A DNA stretch of 64,000 bases, from the NCBI GenBank assembly GCA_020846195.1, contig JADLEJ010000007.1, positions 1 through 64,000 of the forward strand, written 5' to 3'. Source of the DNA: Nitrospira sp. Lineage in GTDB: Bacteria; Nitrospirota; Nitrospiria; Nitrospirales; Nitrospiraceae. Made by a program: the position numbers and the translations under genes. Positions 62,329 through 64,000 of the stretch are shown here, one piece after another (within the stretch, counting starts at the first letter, position 1; the number at the start of each line of letters is the position of its first letter). Under the pieces are notes generated by a model that had not been told where the DNA came from, made no database searches, and was given only the letters and a program-made list of their open reading frames with translations.

Positions 62329-63558
62329 TTATGGATGCACTCGCGTGACTCGCCAGGCGAGGCCTGCGCCAGTCAGCAGCAGGCAGGCTGCGAGGAAAAA
62401 CGGCGCGCCGGGAAGCTGCCATCCGGCTTGCGTTCCAATGAAGTAGGCGAAGATCTGCGTGAACAACGTCGGGCCTATTAAACCGGTCACTCCATTGATG
62501 CTCGCCATCGCGCCCTGCAACCGGCCCTGCTCCGATCCGCTGACGCGGCGCGTCATCAAGGCCTGCGTTGCCGGACCGGCGAGTCCCCAGAACGCCATGA
62601 TCGGAATGCCCAGGCAGAAAATCCAGCCCTGCGGCGCCATGCCATAGATCGCAAACCCAGCCACACCGCAGAGCAGCCCCGCCAGCAATGTCGTGCGTTC
62701 GCCGAATCGCGCGGTCAGCGGCCGGATCAACAACCCCTGGACAATCATCGCTGCCAACCCAACACCGGCGAGCATCAGACCGACACTCGCCGTATCCCAT
62801 CCGTAGCGATAGCTCATGTACAACACCGCCGTGCTCGGCAACACCGCATGCGCGAGATAGCCGAGGAACGCGACGGTCGCCAGCCCGACCAATTCATGAT
62901 GCGACCGCAGCAACAACAGCGCGCCGACCGGATTCGCCCGCTTCCAGGCAAAGACCGCCCGCCGCTCAGGCGGCAACGATTCGGGCAGCACAAAGAAACC
63001 GTAACAGGCATTCAGCAAGCTGAGTGTCGCGGCGCCCCAAAACGGCAGCCGCGGATCGATTGCGCCGAGCCATCCCCCCAGCGCCGGGCCGAGGATAAAC
63101 CCAAGGCCGAACACCATCCCGATCTTGCCGAACGCCGCCGCCCGCTGCGCCGGTGGCGTCACATCGGACATATAGGCGCCGGCCGTGCTGAAACTCGACG
63201 CCGCCATTCCAGCAATCGCCCGCCCCGCGAACAACCAGGTTAAATTCGGCGCCAGCGCCATCAGCATGTAGTCGAGGCCCAATCCGATGTTCGACAGCAA
63301 GACGACCGGCCGCCGGCCGAACCGGTCGGACAACGCGCCTTGAATAGGCGAACAGACAAACTGCATCAACGCCCAGACCGTCCCCATGTAGCCGAAGATT
63401 TCCGCCGCGCGCGCCGTGTCGCCCGCCAAGAATTCTTCGACGAGCTTGGGCAGCACCGGAATCACAATGCCGAACGACAGCATGTCGAGGAACACCGTGA
63501 AGAGGATGAAGAGAGCCGCCGCCTGGCGCGGCTGAGCGGTTGTCGCTGGGTTAGTCAT
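62329..63558 (-). CDS. MFS drug-efflux-type transporter (TetA-like)
   Basis: The 409-residue inner-membrane protein has twelve predicted helices and MFS signatures between helices 2 and 3 (GALSDRFGRRPVVLLS) and in helix 5 (GMVFGLGFILGPALGGWLG), typical of the TCR/Tet proton antiporter group. Substrate unknown; many such environmental proteins are not tetracycline pumps. ATG 63558 (MTNPATTAQPRQAAA) is the natural start; the longer frame to 63795 is antisense to a downstream gene. Confidence 0.92.
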   Translation of the reverse strand: MTNPATTAQPRQAAALFILFTVFLDMLSFGIVIPVLPKLVEEFLAGDTARAAEIFGYMGTVWALMQFVCSPIQGALSDRFGRRPVVLLSNIGLGLDYMLMALAPNLTWLFAGRAIAGMAASSFSTAGAYMSDVTPPAQRAAAFGKIGMVFGLGFILGPALGGWLGAIDPRLPFWGAATLSLLNACYGFFVLPESLPPERRAVFAWKRANPVGALLLLRSHHELVGLATVAFLGYLAHAVLPSTAVLYMSYRYGWDTASVGLMLAGVGLAAMIVQGLLIRPLTARFGERTTLLAGLLCGVAGFAIYGMAPQGWIFCLGIPIMAFWGLAGPATQALMTRRVSGSEQGRLQGAMASINGVTGLIGPTLFTQIFAYFIGTQAGWQLPGAPFFLAACLLLTGAGLAWRVTRVHP

Positions 63559-63610
63559 GGCGGCGCATTCTAGCAGGCCGCTAGCAGAGTGGCACTGCCA
63601 TCGACGTCGG

Positions 63611-64000
63611 TCAGAATCCGACCGACAACCCAATCGTGCCCAACAAGGCCGCGCGATCCGCCGGCCCGGAGAACTCCGTCCCGAGCCCGCCGTCCAACAC
63701 CATGCGGGACGTGAGTTGATGGCGCAGACCGAGTTCGATGCCGCTGTGATTACGCTGGCCGCGCAGGTCCGATTCTCTGGTGTAGAGACTGGCAATGAGC
63801 GTGTCGCTAAAGCTTGTCGGATAGCCCAGGGGATAGCTCACGGCCACGACCGCCCGATAGGCGCCGGGCCGCTCCTGCGCCTGCGGCGATCCAAGGACGG
63901 TGTACCCCGCGTTGATGTGCGCGCGCAACCGGCCGAACGAACGGGTGAGGATGCCGGTCAGCTGCGTATCCACGCCTTTTGAATTCACCCCGGTGGGTAG
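63611..64000 (-). CDS. outer-membrane beta-barrel protein, C-terminal part (runs off window)
   Basis: The frame is open to the window edge, so only about the last 129 residues are seen. They show alternating amphipathic strands (AHINAGYTVLG, AYRAVVAVSYPLG, TLIASLYTRESDLRG, RMVLDGGLGTEFSG) and end in LSVGF, the terminal Phe expected of a barrel inserted by the BAM machinery. Probably a porin or transporter of the MetA/phenol-degradation-type barrels; identity uncertain. Confidence 0.78.
   Translation of the reverse strand, partial: LPTGVNSKGVDTQLTGILTRSFGRLRAHINAGYTVLGSPQAQERPGAYRAVVAVSYPLGYPTSFSDTLIASLYTRESDLRGQRNHSGIELGLRHQLTSRMVLDGGLGTEFSGPADRAALLGTIGLSVGF

Overview
The window looks like a bacterial chromosome segment with visibly high GC, most likely from Nitrospira (phylum Nitrospirota). 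That assignment is inference. It rests on recognisable Nitrospira-like gene content: an NAD-type formate dehydrogenase made of NuoE/NuoF/FdhA-like subunits, many c-type cytochromes, cupredoxins and ferredoxins, tandem universal stress proteins, a squalene synthase, and a palindromic intergenic element of a type I associate with this genus. No rRNA, CRISPR array, phage or insertion sequence was seen. Two tRNA genes are present: Arg-CCT at 1539 and Pro-CGG at 20967 (minus strand).

Layout. 0-4.4 kb: a DUF4832-like lipoprotein, tRNA-Arg, a small lipoprotein, then a three-gene unit (degenerate restriction-endonuclease-fold protein, Lrp/AsnC-type ligand-binding domain, lipoprotein). 4.4-7 kb: an NtrC-type regulator and its histidine kinase. 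7-12 kb: MalQ, a DUF72 gene broken by one amber codon, a secreted protein and an HDOD protein. 12-17.3 kb: an FG-GAP repeat lipoprotein with near-identical internal DNA repeats, a nucleotidyltransferase-like gene broken by a frameshift next to its small partner, an SPFH lipoprotein, and a cytochrome c with a 55-residue membrane protein. 17.3-22.2 kb: palindromic repeat, queC, a DksA-like protein, apt, an RpoS/RpoD-type sigma factor, acylphosphatase, tRNA-Pro, alanine dehydrogenase. 22.4-23.9 kb: a four-gene ferredoxin operon. 24.3-26.2 kb: a second FG-GAP lipoprotein, visibly lower in GC. 26.3-31.5 kb: squalene synthase behind an amber-interrupted cupredoxin, htpX, glutathione peroxidase, small secreted proteins and a YqeY-like protein.

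31.6-36 kb is a signalling block: REC-C4 protein, REC-GGDEF diguanylate cyclase, hybrid histidine kinase with two receivers, and Hpt. These could form one phosphorelay. 36-46.5 kb is an energy and stress block. A minus-strand run goes cupredoxin, UspA, DUF2934, a 468-residue unknown protein, then formate dehydrogenase subunits NuoE-like, NuoF-like and FdhA, with overlapping starts and stops; a further tandem UspA follows, and another UspA and a cytochrome c lie on the plus strand.

46.5-51 kb is gene-poor and holds several small genes missed by length cut-offs, followed by a regulator-like protein with a sigma-region-4-like segment paired with a membrane coiled-coil protein (candidate sigma/anti-sigma pair). 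51-56.7 kb: glutathionyl-hydroquinone-reductase-type GST, then a likely lysine catabolic operon (saccharopine dehydrogenase, ALDH7, HPPD-like iron dioxygenase). 56.8-64 kb: vanadium-haloperoxidase-family protein, SulP transporter, small periplasmic protein, lysozyme-fold protein, MFS transporter, and the C-terminus of an outer-membrane beta-barrel running off the edge.

Three genes are disrupted (two single in-frame TAG codons, one frameshift) and apt lacks a normal start codon in the expected place. TAG is the genuine terminator of several intact genes here, so code reassignment is unlikely. The candidates most worth following are the extended formate dehydrogenase cluster, the inactive nuclease-fold protein, the sigma/anti-sigma-like pair, and the HPPD-like member of the lysine operon.
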